Shown here in pieces: positions 19,447 to 29,945 of a DNA stretch of 64,000 bases. The position numbers and the translations under genes were made by a program. Location: contig CP091730.1 in NCBI GenBank assembly GCA_022009915.1, forward strand, positions 1,736,001-1,800,000, written 5' to 3'. Source of the DNA: Alistipes putredinis (lineage in GTDB: Bacteria > Bacteroidota > Bacteroidia > Bacteroidales > Rikenellaceae). The number at the start of each line of letters is the position of its first letter. Position 1 is the stretch's first letter. The notes beneath the pieces were generated by a model. The model saw nothing but the letters and a program-made list of their open reading frames with translations, searched no databases and had not been told where the DNA came from.

Positions 19447-20742
19447 ATGGAAGAGTTCAAAGCCACCGAATACACCGTTACATGCGTCGCCACCGGACGC
19501 GAATTCGAAGATGCCGGATGGTGTCTGGAAGACCGCAAATGCGAGATTCCTTCGCTTGTGCGGGCCAAATATGCGCAAAAGAAGCTCACAGTAAAAGACG
19601 AGCAGCAGTACGGACTCTACAAATTCTGCGACTGGATGCCGGTAAAGAGACTGCTGAAAGGTTCCTCGGCTCCTGTTACGTACAAAAGCAAAGGACTGGC
19701 CGAAAAACTCGGACTCTCGCAGCTCTACATAACTTTCAGCGGATACAACCCAAGAATAGGCGCACGCATGAGCACCTGTTCGTTCAAGGAGACGGAAGCG
19801 TACTGCGTGTGCGCGAGAATCGGCAGGGATGAAAAACGGGTTCTCGTCGTCGCATCCGCCGGAAACACGGCAAGGGCATTCGCGAAGGTATGCTCCGAAA
19901 ACGACATTCCGCTGCTGCTGTGCGTGCCGTATGACAACAAGGACGCCCTCTGGTTCGATGCCCCGATAAAGGATTGCGTGAAACTGATATGCTCGGAGAA
20001 GGGCAGCGACTATTTCGATGCAATCACCCTCAGCAATACGGCTCTCAAATCCGACAGGTTTTTCGCCGAAGGAGGCGCCAAGAATATAGCCCGCAGAGAC
20101 GGAATGGCCACTACAATGCTCTCGGCGACAACGACGATAGGGCGCATTCCGGACTACTATTTTCAGGCCGTAGGCAGTGGTACAGGTGCGATTGCCGCAT
20201 GGGAGGCCAATCTTAGGCTGATAGAAGACGGTGCATGGGGAAACAACAAGGCCAAAATCATCGTATCCCAAAACGCTCCGTTCGTCCCGATGTACGACGC
20301 ATGGCGAGTAGGTTCGCGCCAAATACTTCCATACGAAGAGAAAAAGGCACGCAAGGACGCCGAAATCATCGACGCGAAAGTGCTCTCCAACCGCAAACCG
20401 CCCTATGGACTGTGCGGAGGGCTGTACGACGCGCTCAAAGACACGGACGGAGACATAATGGTGGTAACCAACGCCGCAGCGCGAAAGGCCGCCGACCTTT
20501 TCGAACAGACCGAAGGCATAGACATTCATCCGGCAGCATCCGTTGCCGTAGCTTCATTGGTCAAGGCCGTCAAGGAAAATAAGATAGACAAGGACAAGAC
20601 CGTTATGCTCAATATCACTGGCGGCGGCGAAAGACTGTTCAAAACAGGCAAGCAAATACATATGCTCGAACCGTCGCATGTATTCAAACTCAATGCGGGG
20701 CAAGACGAAATTCTCGAAAAAATAAATAAACTATTCGAATAA
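19447..20742 (+). CDS. Cysteate synthase (threonine-synthase-like PLP enzyme)
   Basis: Intact protein of about 431 residues. CSFKETEAY holds the PLP lysine, VVASAGNTARAFAKV binds the phosphate or carboxylate, and AVGSGTGAIAAWEANLRL and NITGGGERLF complete the fold II core. It closely resembles proteins annotated as cysteate synthase in Alistipes. The reaction replaces the phosphate of phosphoserine with sulfite to give L-cysteate. In Bacteroidetes cysteate feeds capnine and sulfonolipid synthesis. The acyltransferase step is not in this window. It has its own promoter. I prefer the ATG at 19447 (MEEFKATEYT) over a TTG eight codons upstream. Confidence 0.82.
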   Translation: MEEFKATEYTVTCVATGREFEDAGWCLEDRKCEIPSLVRAKYAQKKLTVKDEQQYGLYKFCDWMPVKRLLKGSSAPVTYKSKGLAEKLGLSQLYITFSGYNPRIGARMSTCSFKETEAYCVCARIGRDEKRVLVVASAGNTARAFAKVCSENDIPLLLCVPYDNKDALWFDAPIKDCVKLICSEKGSDYFDAITLSNTALKSDRFFAEGGAKNIARRDGMATTMLSATTTIGRIPDYYFQAVGSGTGAIAAWEANLRLIEDGAWGNNKAKIIVSQNAPFVPMYDAWRVGSRQILPYEEKKARKDAEIIDAKVLSNRKPPYGLCGGLYDALKDTDGDIMVVTNAAARKAADLFEQTEGIDIHPAASVAVASLVKAVKENKIDKDKTVMLNITGGGERLFKTGKQIHMLEPSHVFKLNAGQDEILEKINKLFE

Positions 20743-20798
20743 TTACGACACGGAATTGGCATAAGTACATTCCACTCGCCACTTGCAACAATCATCTC

Positions 20799-20861
20799 TT
20801 GTATTTTTATTTTGAATACAAAATAATTAATTATATCTTTGTCGCTATATAAAGATATAAT
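20799..20861 (+). promoter_or_regulatory. Promoter and two operator dyads of the BlaI-type gene
   Basis: TTTG at 20811-20814, 19 bases, then TATCTTTG at 20834-20841. A perfect repeat ATTATATCTTT/AAAGATATAAT (20830-20840, 20851-20861) covers the -7 element, and TTGTATT/AATACAA (20799-20805, 20815-20821) covers the -33 element. The layout suits an autorepressor. Confidence 0.7.
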
Positions 20862-20873
20862 CGATTATAATTT

Positions 20874-21261
20874 ATGGCAACCAGACTCAGGCCCAGAAGC
20901 ACTGATTTGACAAGAGCCGAGCTCGAAATAATGCTTATCGTCTGGCAGAAAGGCGAATGCGTGGTGCATGACATAAAGGAAAAAGCTGCCCGATCCGAAG
21001 CCCGCCTACAACACCGTCTCCACCATAGTCAGAATCCTCGAAAAGGAAGGATTCATATCCCATAAGGCTTACGGCAAGACGCATATATACTATCCTGCGA
21101 TAAGCAAACCGGCCTACACACGAAAATATGTAGGTTCGGTAATTCAAAACTTTTTCGACGGTTCCGTTTCCGAACTGGTGTCCTTCTTTCTCAGGCAGGG
21201 CGACATTTCAAGTAATGAGCTTAAAGAACTGTCCGACATATTAAAAGAAGCCGAAAAATAG
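20874..21261 (+). CDS. BlaI/MecI/CopY-family transcriptional repressor (orphan, frameshifted)
   Basis: Winged-helix repressor. LTRAELEIMLIVWQKGECVV begins the DNA-binding domain. After removing one A near 20987, PDPKPAYNTVSTIVRILEKE gives the recognition helix, and KTHIYYPAISKPAYTR leads into the dimerisation helices. About 128 residues. In most Bacteroidetes such a gene is followed by a BlaR1-like M56 peptidase; here the next gene is convergent and unrelated. Family members repress their own promoter and genes for beta-lactam, copper or stress response. The operator-like dyads in its promoter point to autoregulation. Confidence 0.85.
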
Positions 21262-21286
21262 ACGCGAAACGCAATTCTTAAAAATA

Positions 21287-21319
21287 GACGGGCCGCACCC
21301 CTAATGGATGCGGCCCGTC
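21287..21319. terminator. Bidirectional terminator
   Basis: Perfect 11-base stem GACGGGCCGCA/TGCGGCCCGTC between the convergent BlaI and peptidase genes. On the minus strand it is followed by a T-rich run, so it mainly serves the peptidase. Confidence 0.8.
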
Positions 21320-21343
21320 GTTGTCATAGTCTATCAAAAACAG

Positions 21344-22710
21344 CTACATTTCGACGAAGTTCTTGTAGAACAGCGGAATAGTCTCGATGCCGCGATAGAA
21401 ATTCTTCAATCCGTAACTTTCGTTGGGCGAGTGTATGGCATCCTCGTCCTGACCGAAGCCCATGAGTATGGATTTGACACCCAGAATCTTCTCGAAAGCG
21501 CTGATAATCGGAATACTTCCACCGGAGCAGTAGGGCAGGGGCTTGCGGCCGAAAGTAGTCTCGATTGCCTTTGCAGCCGCCTGATAAGCCGGCATATCGG
21601 TCGGCGTCACATAGGGTGCTCCACCGTGCAAAGCCTTGACCGTCACGCGGACGCTCTTGGGAGCTATCGACTTGAAATGTTTTTCGAAGAGACTGTCCGA
21701 TTTTGATGTAGTCTTGATTCGGCACCAGCCGCATGGATATTTTTCGCCGAAGCCTTCGCCGGAATGATGGTCTTGGTTCCCTCCTCGATATAGCCGCCCC
21801 AAATGCCGTTCACATCCAGAGTCGGACGCACGCCGGTTCTCTCGATTGTGGTATAACCGGCCTCGCCCTGCACCTCGTCTATGTCCAAGGCCTTTTTGTA
21901 ACGCTGAATATCGAACGGAGCCTTGTTGAAATCATCGCGTTCGGTCGGCGTCAGTTCGCGGACATCGTCGTAGAATCCGGGGATGGTTATGCGGCCGTTG
22001 TCATCGACAAGCGATGCGATAAGTTTGGCAAGCACATTGGCCGGATTGGCCACAGCTCCTCCGTAAAGGCCCGAATGCAAATCCTTGTTCGGTCCCTGAA
22101 CCTCGACCTGCATATATGCCAGACCGCGCAGACCGCAGGTAATCGACGGGGTATCCCAACCGATAAGACTGGTATCGGACACCAGAATCACGTCGCTTCG
22201 GAGCATCTGTTTGTTATCCTCGCACCATTTGTAGAGGCTCGGCGAACCGATCTCCTCCTCGCCTTCGAGCATGAATTTCACGTTGCAGGGCAGCGAATCG
22301 GTGGCGCACATCGCCTCGAACGCCTTGGCGTGCATGAAAGCCTGGCCTTTGTCGTCGTCCGCACCCCGGCACCAGATGCGTCCGTCCTTCACGACCGGTT
22401 CGAACGGCGAGGTCTTCCACTCATCGACAGGGTCTACGGGCATCACGTCGTAGTGTCCGTAAACCAGTACGGTCGGTTTCGAGGCGTCGATAATCTTTTC
22501 GGCATACACCACCGGATTACCTTCCGTGGGCATTACCTCGGCCCTGTCGGCCCCGCTGGCAAGCAGTGCGTCGCGCAGCCACTGCGCACAAGTCACCATA
22601 TCCTGTTTGTGGGAACTCTGCGCACTAATCGAAGGGATGCGCAGCAGTTGGAACAGTTCATCCAGAAAACGCTCCTTGTTTTGCTCAATGTAATCGTTTA
22701 TCCTGTTCAT
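21344..22710 (-). CDS. M20-family metallodipeptidase (frameshifted)
   Basis: About 455 residues. VLVYGHYDVMPVDP gives the first zinc His and Asp, GADDDKGQ the bridging Asp, MLEGEEEIGSP the catalytic Glu pair, and DAIHSPNESY the late His ligand. These dinuclear zinc enzymes cleave dipeptides in the cytoplasm; proteins of this length group resemble peptidase V/CNDP-like enzymes. Two indels near 21705 and 21765 shift the segment around SMRLVPNQDYIKI, which reads normally in the other frame. It starts seven bases after the phosphohexomutase stop. Confidence 0.87.
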
Positions 22711-22716
22711 AATACA

Positions 22717-24109
22717 TCATATTTTGCATATCCGTTTTATCTCCGAAATTATCTTCTCGGCAAGCCTCTGCGCCGAAGCCTCGTCGGAACTCTCGCTGTA
22801 AATGCGTATTATAGGCTCCGTGTTGGACTTGCGCAGATGCACCCATTCGGTAGCGAAATCTATTTTCACGCCGTCTATGTCGGTAACCTTTTCGGTCGCA
22901 TACTGGGCCTTGATTTTCGACAGCACGTCATCCACGTCGATATCGGGCGTAAGCTCGATTCTGTTCTTGGATATGAAGTACGACGGATACTGCGCACGCA
23001 GCTCGGTCATTGTCTTGCCGCTCTTTGCGAGCAGTGTCAAAAAAACAGCGCCACACCCACAAGAGCATCGCGTCCGTAATGCAACTCGGGATATATCACT
23101 CCGCCGTTGCCCTCACCGCCGATAACGGCTCCTGTGGCCTTCATCTTCGCCACCACGTTCACTTCACCAACGGCAGCAGCCTCGTACTTTCCGCCGCGAG
23201 CCTCCGTCACATCTTTCAGCGCACGGGACGAACTGAGGTTCGATACGGTATTTCCGACCGTCTGCGAAAGCACGTAATCCGCCACGGCCACCAGCGTATA
23301 CTCCTCGCCGAACATCTCACCGTTCTGGCAGACCAGCGCCAAGCGGTCCACGTCGGGGTCCACCACGACACCCAAATCGGCCTTCTCGCGCACCACAGCC
23401 TGCGATATTTCGGTCAGGTTCTGCGGTATCGGTTCGGGATTGTGGGCGAACCGACCGTCGGGCGTACAGTTAAAGCTCCACCACTTCGGCTCCGAGCTGA
23501 CGCAAAAGAGCGGGGATGACCGTGCCGCCTACCGAATTGACGGCATCCACCACCACCTTGAACCGCTTCTCTCGCACGGCGGGTACATCCACGAGCGGCA
23601 GTGCCAGCACGGCATCTATATGTATCTTATCAAACGACGCACGCTCGACAACCTTTCCGATTTCATCGACAGCAGAGAAAAAGCATATCGTCCGCCTCGG
23701 CATACGCAAGCACCTTCTTGCCCTCCTTGTCGCTCAGGAACTCGCCGGACGAATTGAGAAGTTTCAGCGCATTCCACTGCTTCGGGTTGTGGCTGGCCGT
23801 GATGATTATGCCTCCGTCGGCCTTGTAATGGATAACGGCCATCTCCGTGCCGGGTGTTGTGCAGAGTCCGACATTCACCACATCGGCTCCGCAGCCGAGA
23901 AGGGTTCCTTCGACCAAGTCGGCCACCATTTCGCCCGAGAGCCTCGCATCGCGTCCAATCACTATCTTGGGGCGCGAAACGCCGCTGCTCTCGCGAATCA
24001 GACGCAGGTAGGCCGCCGTGAACTTCACCACGTCGAGCGGCGTAAGATTGTCTCCCGGAACGCCTCCGATAGTGCCTCGGATTCCGGAAATAGATTTTAT
24101 AAGTGTCAT
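22717..24109 (-). CDS. glmM: Phosphoglucosamine mutase/phosphohexomutase (frameshifted)
   Basis: Alpha-D-phosphohexomutase fold. ITASHNPKQWN carries the phosphoserine, VVVDPDVDRLAL the metal-binding Asp loop, GGEGNGGVI the sugar-binding loop, and RKSNTEPIIRIY the phosphate-binding loop. About 464 residues. The GlmM subgroup interconverts glucosamine-6- and -1-phosphate for UDP-GlcNAc and wall synthesis; a phosphomannomutase role cannot be excluded from sequence alone. Indels near 23685, 23470 and 23040. It is followed closely by the dipeptidase. Confidence 0.85.
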
Positions 24110-24189
24110 TATTTTTGATGTTTGAAATTTGTAATTTCATGCAAAATAATTACTTTTTATGCCAATATCAAAACAAAAAAACGAGAATT

Positions 24190-25070
24190 ATGAGAACGAT
24201 TGCATCTTCCGAACTGATTATCAATGCAGACGGTTCTGTTTTCCATCTGCACATCAAACCAGAGAATCTGGCGGACATCGTAATACTTGTAGGCGACCCC
24301 GGCAGAGTCGCCGCGGTAGCTTCATATTTCGACACGCGCGAATGCAATATTTCCAACCGTGAATTCAACACGGTCACCGGAACATACAAGGGACGGCGCA
24401 TGAGCGTCGTATCCACCGGAATCGGCACCGACAACATAGACATCGTGGTGACGGAACTCGACGCGCTGGCCAACATAGATTTCGCCACAAGACAGGTCAA
24501 GACGGAAAAAAAGACGAGCTTTACGCTGCTGCGTCTGGGAACCTCGGGCGCCATACAGCCCGATTTGCAAATCGGCGATTTCCTTTTTCGCACGCACATC
24601 CGTAGGATTCGACGGACTTCTGAACTTCTACAAGGGCCGGAATCAGGTATGCGATTTGGACATCGAGCGTGCCTTCATGAAGCACACAGGCTGGAACGAG
24701 CTTCTGGCCAAACCGTATTTCATAAATGCCGACAAGCAGTCTGCTGGAACATTTCAAGGACACCACCAAGGAGGGAATCACCATTGCCGCACCCGGATTC
24801 TACGGGCCTCAGGGACGCTGGGTAAGAATAGAGCCTGCTGACGTGCATCTGAACGAAAAGATAGAGTCGTTCGACTATCATGGCCGCCGCATAACCAACT
24901 TCGAAATGGAAAACTCGGCACTCGCCGGACTCGCAGCCCTTATGGGACACCGCGCCGCAACGATATGCACTATCATAGCCCAGCGCATTGCCGGCGACGC
25001 CCAGCCTGACTACAAGCCTTTTGTGGAGAAAATGATTGCCATGGCGCTCGACAAATTGGCTTCGATATAA
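24190..25070 (+). CDS. Nucleoside phosphorylase, uridine phosphorylase-like (frameshifted)
   Basis: ILVGDPGRVAAVASYFD provides the phosphate-binding Gly-Asp-Pro-Gly-Arg, VVSTGIGTDNIDIV and LRLGTSGAIQPDLQIGDF the ribose and phosphate pocket, and ITNFEMENSALAGLA the ribose-binding Glu-Met-Glu. About 293 residues. It splits nucleosides to base and ribose-1-phosphate for salvage; the pattern is closest to uridine phosphorylases. Indels near 24590 and 24745. I chose the ATG at 24190 (MRTIASSEL), since earlier in-frame codons encode no family sequence. Confidence 0.85.
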
Positions 25071-25129
25071 AAATTCACTACTTTTTGCGTAAATATTTTT
25101 CCGACAACTATAAAAAAACGAATCATAAA

Positions 25130-26262
25130 ATGAAATTCACAGTATCAAAGCTCCGCTCTGCTCTCGATTCTTTCCACCACCGGAAAGGTTATCAGCAGCA
25201 AAAAAATACACTGCCCATTCTCGACTACTTCCTGCTCGAACTCAAAGACGGCCGGCTCAAAGTCACCGCCTCGGATTTGGAAACCACGTTCGTCGGCAGC
25301 ATAGAAGTGGACAGCATAGAGGAGGAGGGCGTAATAGCCGCTCCCGCCAAACGAATGCTCGACTCCCTGAAAGAGTTCTCCGAACAGCCGCTCACAATCG
25401 AGGCGGACAAGGATTCGTGGGAAATCAAAATCAACTGGAAAACCGGTTCGCTCTCGATTCCCGGCACCTCTGGCATGAGCTACCCCTCGATTCCCGAACT
25501 GAACGCAGAGGAGAAGCATGAAATATCGCTTGACGTAGACGTTCTGGTAAACGGAATAAACAAGACAATTTTTCGCCACGGCCGACGACGAGCTGCGTCC
25601 GGTGATGAACGGCGTATACATAAACATCGAACAGAACGGCATCACGTTCGTTGCGACCGACGCCCACAAACTCGTCAAATATACGGCCGAATGCAGCACC
25701 GAGGAACAATCCTCGTTCATTCTGCCCAAGAAACCGGCCAACCTTCTCAAATCGACCCTCATAAAAAGAGGAAGGAGAGATTACCACCATGTTCGACAAG
25801 AAGAACGCCGTATTCAAGATTCAGGGCTATACGCTCATCTGCCGTCTCATCGAGGGCAACTATCCCAACTACGACGCCGTCATTCCACTGAACAACCCGA
25901 ACAAGGTGATAATCGACAGAATCGAACTTCTCAACGGCATCAAGCGTGTGGCAGTATGTTCGAATCAGGCGACCAACCTCATAAAGCTCGACGTGGGCGC
26001 GAACAAAATGAACCTCACGGCCCAAGACCTCGACTTCTCGGTATCGGCCAACGAAACCATTTCGTGCTCATACGATGGAGCCCCCATAACAATCGGATTC
26101 AAATCAACGTTCCTTATCGAAATCCTTTCGAACACCGACACTCCGAGCATCGTAATCGAACTGGCCGATTCGACCCGCGCCGGCGTATTCAAACCCGTTT
26201 ACGACGACAAGCAGAGCTACACCACGCTCATGCTTCTGATGCCGATGATGATTAACGCATAA
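25130..26262 (+). CDS. dnaN: DNA polymerase III sliding clamp, beta subunit (frameshifted)
   Basis: Ring-forming processivity clamp of the replicase. Recognisable parts are MKFTVSKLRSAL, KNTLPILDYFLLE, the first-domain VIAAPAKRMLDSLKEF, the middle VMNGVYINI and ATDAHKLVKY, and the C-terminal LMPMMINA, which ends the peptide-binding pocket. About 376 residues. Indels near 25165 and 25200 (compensating, restoring STTGKVISSKNTLP), 25570 and 25770. It is first of a three-gene run with a DnaQ-like exonuclease four bases downstream. dnaA is 12 kb away rather than adjacent. Confidence 0.93.
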
Positions 26263-26266
26263 ACCG

Positions 26267-27033
26267 ATGAATCTCAATCTTAAAAGGCCCATCGTTTTTT
26301 TCGATTTGGAGACCACCGGCATAGATTTGAGCAGGGACAGGATAGTCGAAATCTCGTTAGTCAAAATATCGCCCAACGGCGATCAGGAGCTCAAAACGAG
26401 GCGCATAAACCCCGAGATGCCGATTCCGCCAGAGGCGACTGCCATTCACGGAATCACGGACGACGACGTAAAGGACTGTCCGAGATTCAAGGAGATAGCC
26501 AAGTCGCTGGCCCAGTATATCGAAGGATGCGATTTGGGCGGCTACAACTCCAACAAGTTCGACATTCCGATGCTGGTGGAGGAGTTTCTGCGGGCCGATG
26601 TGGACGTAGATCTGAAAAAGCGCAAATTCATCGACGTGCAGAACATATTCCACAAGATGGAGCAGCGCACGCTGGTCGCGGCATACAAGTTCTACTGCGG
26701 CAAGGATCTGGCGAAGACGCCCACTCGGCCGAGGCCGACACAATGGCCACATACGAGGTGTTGCAGGCGCAGTTGGACCGTTACCCCGAATTGCAGAACG
26801 ACGTGGATTTTCTGGCCGGTTTTTCGGAAAGAGGGAAAAGCGCGGACTATGCGGGGCGCATAATATACAACGACAAGGGGCAGGAGGTTTTCGCATTCGG
26901 AAAACATAAAGGCAGAGTCGTCGAAGAGGTTTTCCGCGAGGAGCCGAGCTACTATGCGTGGATGATGAACGGCGATTTCCCGCGCTATACGAAAAAGGTG
27001 ATTACGGAAATTCGCCTTCGTTCAGGTAAGTAA
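26267..27033 (+). CDS. DEDDh 3'-5' exonuclease, DnaQ-like
   Basis: VFFDLETTGIDLSRDRIVE gives exonuclease motif I, HGITDDDV lies before motif II, YNSNKFDIPML is motif II, and after one indel near 26715 AHSAEADT provides the His-x4-Asp of motif III. About 255 residues, with a C-terminal extension (FAFGKHKGRVVEEVF) typical of Bacteroidetes proteins annotated as polymerase III epsilon-like. It may proofread or trim DNA ends. Its position directly behind dnaN supports a replication role. Confidence 0.87.
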
Positions 27034-27043
27034 ACCCGTAACG

Positions 27044-28834
27044 ATGATGAAAAAAAGCGCTTTTTAATTCTGATACTGACTGTCGTTTTTCCGTGGTGCG
27101 AGACGGCATCGGCGCAGTACGCCGTGCCCAAAAGCGAGAAATCGCAAAGCATAGTTTTCATCGACGGACAGAATTTCTATGTCCACACGGTCGGAAGCAA
27201 AGAGACGTTTTACTCTCTGGGGAAACTGTACGAAGTCTCGCAGGACGATATAGTAAGGTACAATCCGCACACGGCCGACGGTCTGAAAGCCGGACAGGTG
27301 ATAAAGATTCCGGTAGCCGAACCGCTGCCAGTATCCAAAAGACGCGAATCGAAACTCTTCGACCGCCATACGGTCGTCAAGGGAGAAACGGCCTATTCGA
27401 TAGCCAGAGCATACTCGATACCGCTCAGCACCATTATCGAGGATAATCCCGACTTAGACATTACGCGCCTCTCGCTCGGGCAGCAGATTCTCATCCGCAA
27501 GAAAAGCGTGGGCGAGAGTTCCACCGCACGAATCGCGCAGGAGCTCAGAGAGTACAAGGACGCCATAAGCAGCATAGATACGGTAGGGGAGTACCATATC
27601 GTAAAAGCCGGCGAGACGCTCTATTCGCTGGCCCGCAAGTACGGCGTGGAGCAGCAGGAGATAGCGGAAGGGAACGACCTATCGGAAGGTCTCAAAGCCA
27701 ACATGCTCATCCGAATTCCGAAAAACCGGAAGCCAGTCGCCCGTCATGGAAATCGACACCGTATCCTCGCTTGATTTCAGGCCCAGAGCAGCACGGGTCC
27801 TGACACGCGGCTCGTCGCCCAACATCGCCGTGATGCTGCCGCTGGAAAACTCCGGAAAAAGCAACAAGAATTTCATGGAGTTCTACGAGGGCGTACTGCT
27901 CGCATTGGAGGATTTCAAGGCGGAAGGGGTATCGTCGTCCGTCAAACTGTTCAATACGGAGCGCGACCAGCGGAAGGTTCGCGACATAGTAACATCCGAC
28001 TCTTTTTCCGACATCGACCTTATAATCGGCCCCGTGTATTCGGACGAATCGGCTCCTGCCATACGATATGCCGAGGCATACGGCATTCCTGTAATATCGC
28101 CTTTGTCAGACGCCACCGCGGAGAGTGCGAACATGTTCCAGCTGGCCCCGACCGAAGCGACCAAATACGACAAGCTGTCGGACTTGCTTTCCGATGGGAA
28201 AAACATCGTTGTGGTAACTTCGTCCAACGACAATCGCGAATTCGCTACTGAAATCATGCAGGCCATCAAAGGGCCGTACTCGCGCTATAATTACGACAGC
28301 GCCACCGACCAAGGCAACATTGCCAACACAATAGATTGGAAACGTCCGAACGTGTTCATCGTTCTGGCCGACACGCAACTCGGCGTGGACCGTGCTCTGG
28401 CGGACATAAGTTCCGCATACAACAACGCCTCGGCCCGCTCCTCGCGCGAAGCCGAAATACATGTCATAGGCAATTCGAAGTGGGCGAGATACAATGCGCT
28501 CGACAAAAACCTGTTTTTCAAGCTCAACGTACAATACGTATCCTCATACCATGCCGACCGCACAAGCGACAAGGTACTGGACTTCGACAAACGCTACATC
28601 GCGGCATTCGACAACCTGCCGTCGCTGTACGCATACAGAGGTTACGATGCCGCCAAAATATTCGTCGGGATGCTGCTCGATTCGGGATTCGACTTTTCGG
28701 CTTCGGCCACACGCGAATACAAACCGCTTGTAGTTCCGTATCGTTTCTCTCGCAATTCGGATACAGCCACACACCGCAACACCGAATGGGTGGTGGTTCG
28801 CTACAAAAACGACTATACGATAGAAGTCAGATAG
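27044..28834 (+). CDS. LysM-repeat protein with a periplasmic-binding-fold domain
   Basis: Exported protein: a signal peptide ends near TASAQY after one A is added to the A7 run at 27050-27056. Three LysM repeats follow (around KETFYSLGKLYEVSQDDI, ETAYSIARAYSIPLSTI and ETLYSLARKYGVEQQEI), so it should bind peptidoglycan. An indel near 27745 leads into a type-1 periplasmic-binding-protein-like domain (NIAVMLPLENSGKS to the end) of about 350 residues. The ligand is unknown; the same two-part architecture occurs in other Bacteroidetes. It begins 10 bases after the exonuclease gene. Confidence 0.8.
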
Positions 28835-28912
28835 TTAAATAATCCGCAGGCAAAAAATCCTGACGGTTGCTTATCATAAAAATCGAATGTTTATGAATAT
28901 GCTTTTATTTCG

Positions 28913-29029
28913 GGTATCTGGAACTTAGACACTTTCATTTTATCCCTGAAAATAAATGCGGCGCTCGCGTCAGCGACGTGGGCTTTTTGTGTTATTTCAG
29001 GGATAAGGTAGTCTAAGACCTCAGATACC
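28913..29029. repeat. Nested inverted repeat of 117 bases
   Basis: Paired blocks on left and right are GGTATCTG with CAGATACC, CTTAGAC with GTCTAAG, and TATCCCTGAAAATAA with TTATTTCAGGGATA, separated by short unpaired parts and closed by a 36-base GC-rich loop. It fills most of the 286-base gap after the LysM gene. It could be a terminator, a structured RNA or a miniature element; no second copy is in the window. Confidence 0.6.
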
Positions 29030-29120
29030 GGAATATTGCAGACAGGGTCCACGTCTTCTTTATGTCTACGAATCTGCTACGGACCGCACAAAAACATCTG
29101 TTCAAAAAAAATTTAACGAT

Positions 29121-29849
29121 TATGAAAAAATCATACGGCATAGCATTTTCGGCGCTTCTCATCGCGCTGCTAAGCAGTTGCGGCATCACCGAACGATTTC
29201 CGCTAAATGCCGATAATTGGAATACGAACGTGACCCTGAACGATGCCCGATACTGAATCGTGAAAACCGTAACCGGACGTTCCGGCAGCATGTATGTTCT
29301 CGGTATCGGAGGCATGTCGGGAAAAGCGCTATATTCATCGGCTCGCGCCGACATGCTCAAACATGCAAGACTTAAAGACAACCAAGCTATCATTTATACA
29401 AATACCGTAGTCTCGACCTCCGGCGTTCCGCCGTTTTTTTCTGGCAGAACGAAGCCGTGGCGAGCGGAATATTAATCGAATTTCTCGACGGTACCGACTG
29501 CGCGGCTGAATCAGAGCGGCAAACCGCACCAAATGCGACAGAAGATTCGACACGAACGGCCAAAGTCGCCGCACCGTACAGCGATGCCGAGAAAACGGAA
29601 AATATCGCGGTCTCCCGTTCGGAACGCCCCTTAATCGACGACAGCCATACCGTCTACAACAGTAACCGGACGAACGATTACGTGGTGATTGCCAAAGACG
29701 GAAAATTCGGTATCGCAGACAAGCAGGGACACATAATCGCACCGTGCAAATACGACTATGTTAAATTCATACTTTCGAAAAATGTTCTTGCCAAATGCTA
29801 CACGGACGACTCTTTCGGATACGATACGATTTACTTCGACGACATTTAA
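29121..29849 (+). CDS. DUF6567-like lipoprotein with a WG-repeat-like tail (in-frame TGA and frameshift)
   Basis: Signal peptide with lipobox SSCG at residue 20. After 44 residues there is an in-frame TGA at 29254-29256, yet the same frame continues with IVKTVTGRSGSMYVLGIGGM, the conserved core of the DUF6567 family, where Trp is plausible at the stop. A T7 run near 29437 then shifts the frame to WQNEAVASGILIEFLDG. The C-terminus reads VIAKDGKFGIADKQGHIIAPCK, a WG-type beta-repeat that is not usual for the family. Function unknown; likely anchored in the outer membrane. The stop is more likely an error than recoding. Confidence 0.6.
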
Positions 29850-29879
29850 CCGTCGGTTTTCGCAAAACGGCATAAAAAA

Positions 29880-29919
29880 ACAGGGTGCGCAATAATTCTT
29901 TAACTTATGCGCACCCTGT
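29880..29919 (-). terminator. Terminator of rpoD
   Basis: Perfect 12-base arms ACAGGGTGCGCA/TGCGCACCCTGT followed on the minus strand by a run of seven to eight T. It lies between convergent genes. Confidence 0.85.
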
Positions 29920-29945
29920 TCGTCAAGGTTTCTTCGGGTTTTTCC

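Noticed and set aside
21733..23079. 448-residue plus-strand frame opposite the M20 peptidase and glmM
   Set aside because: It spans two real minus-strand genes and shows no domain; high-GC third positions create long antisense frames here.
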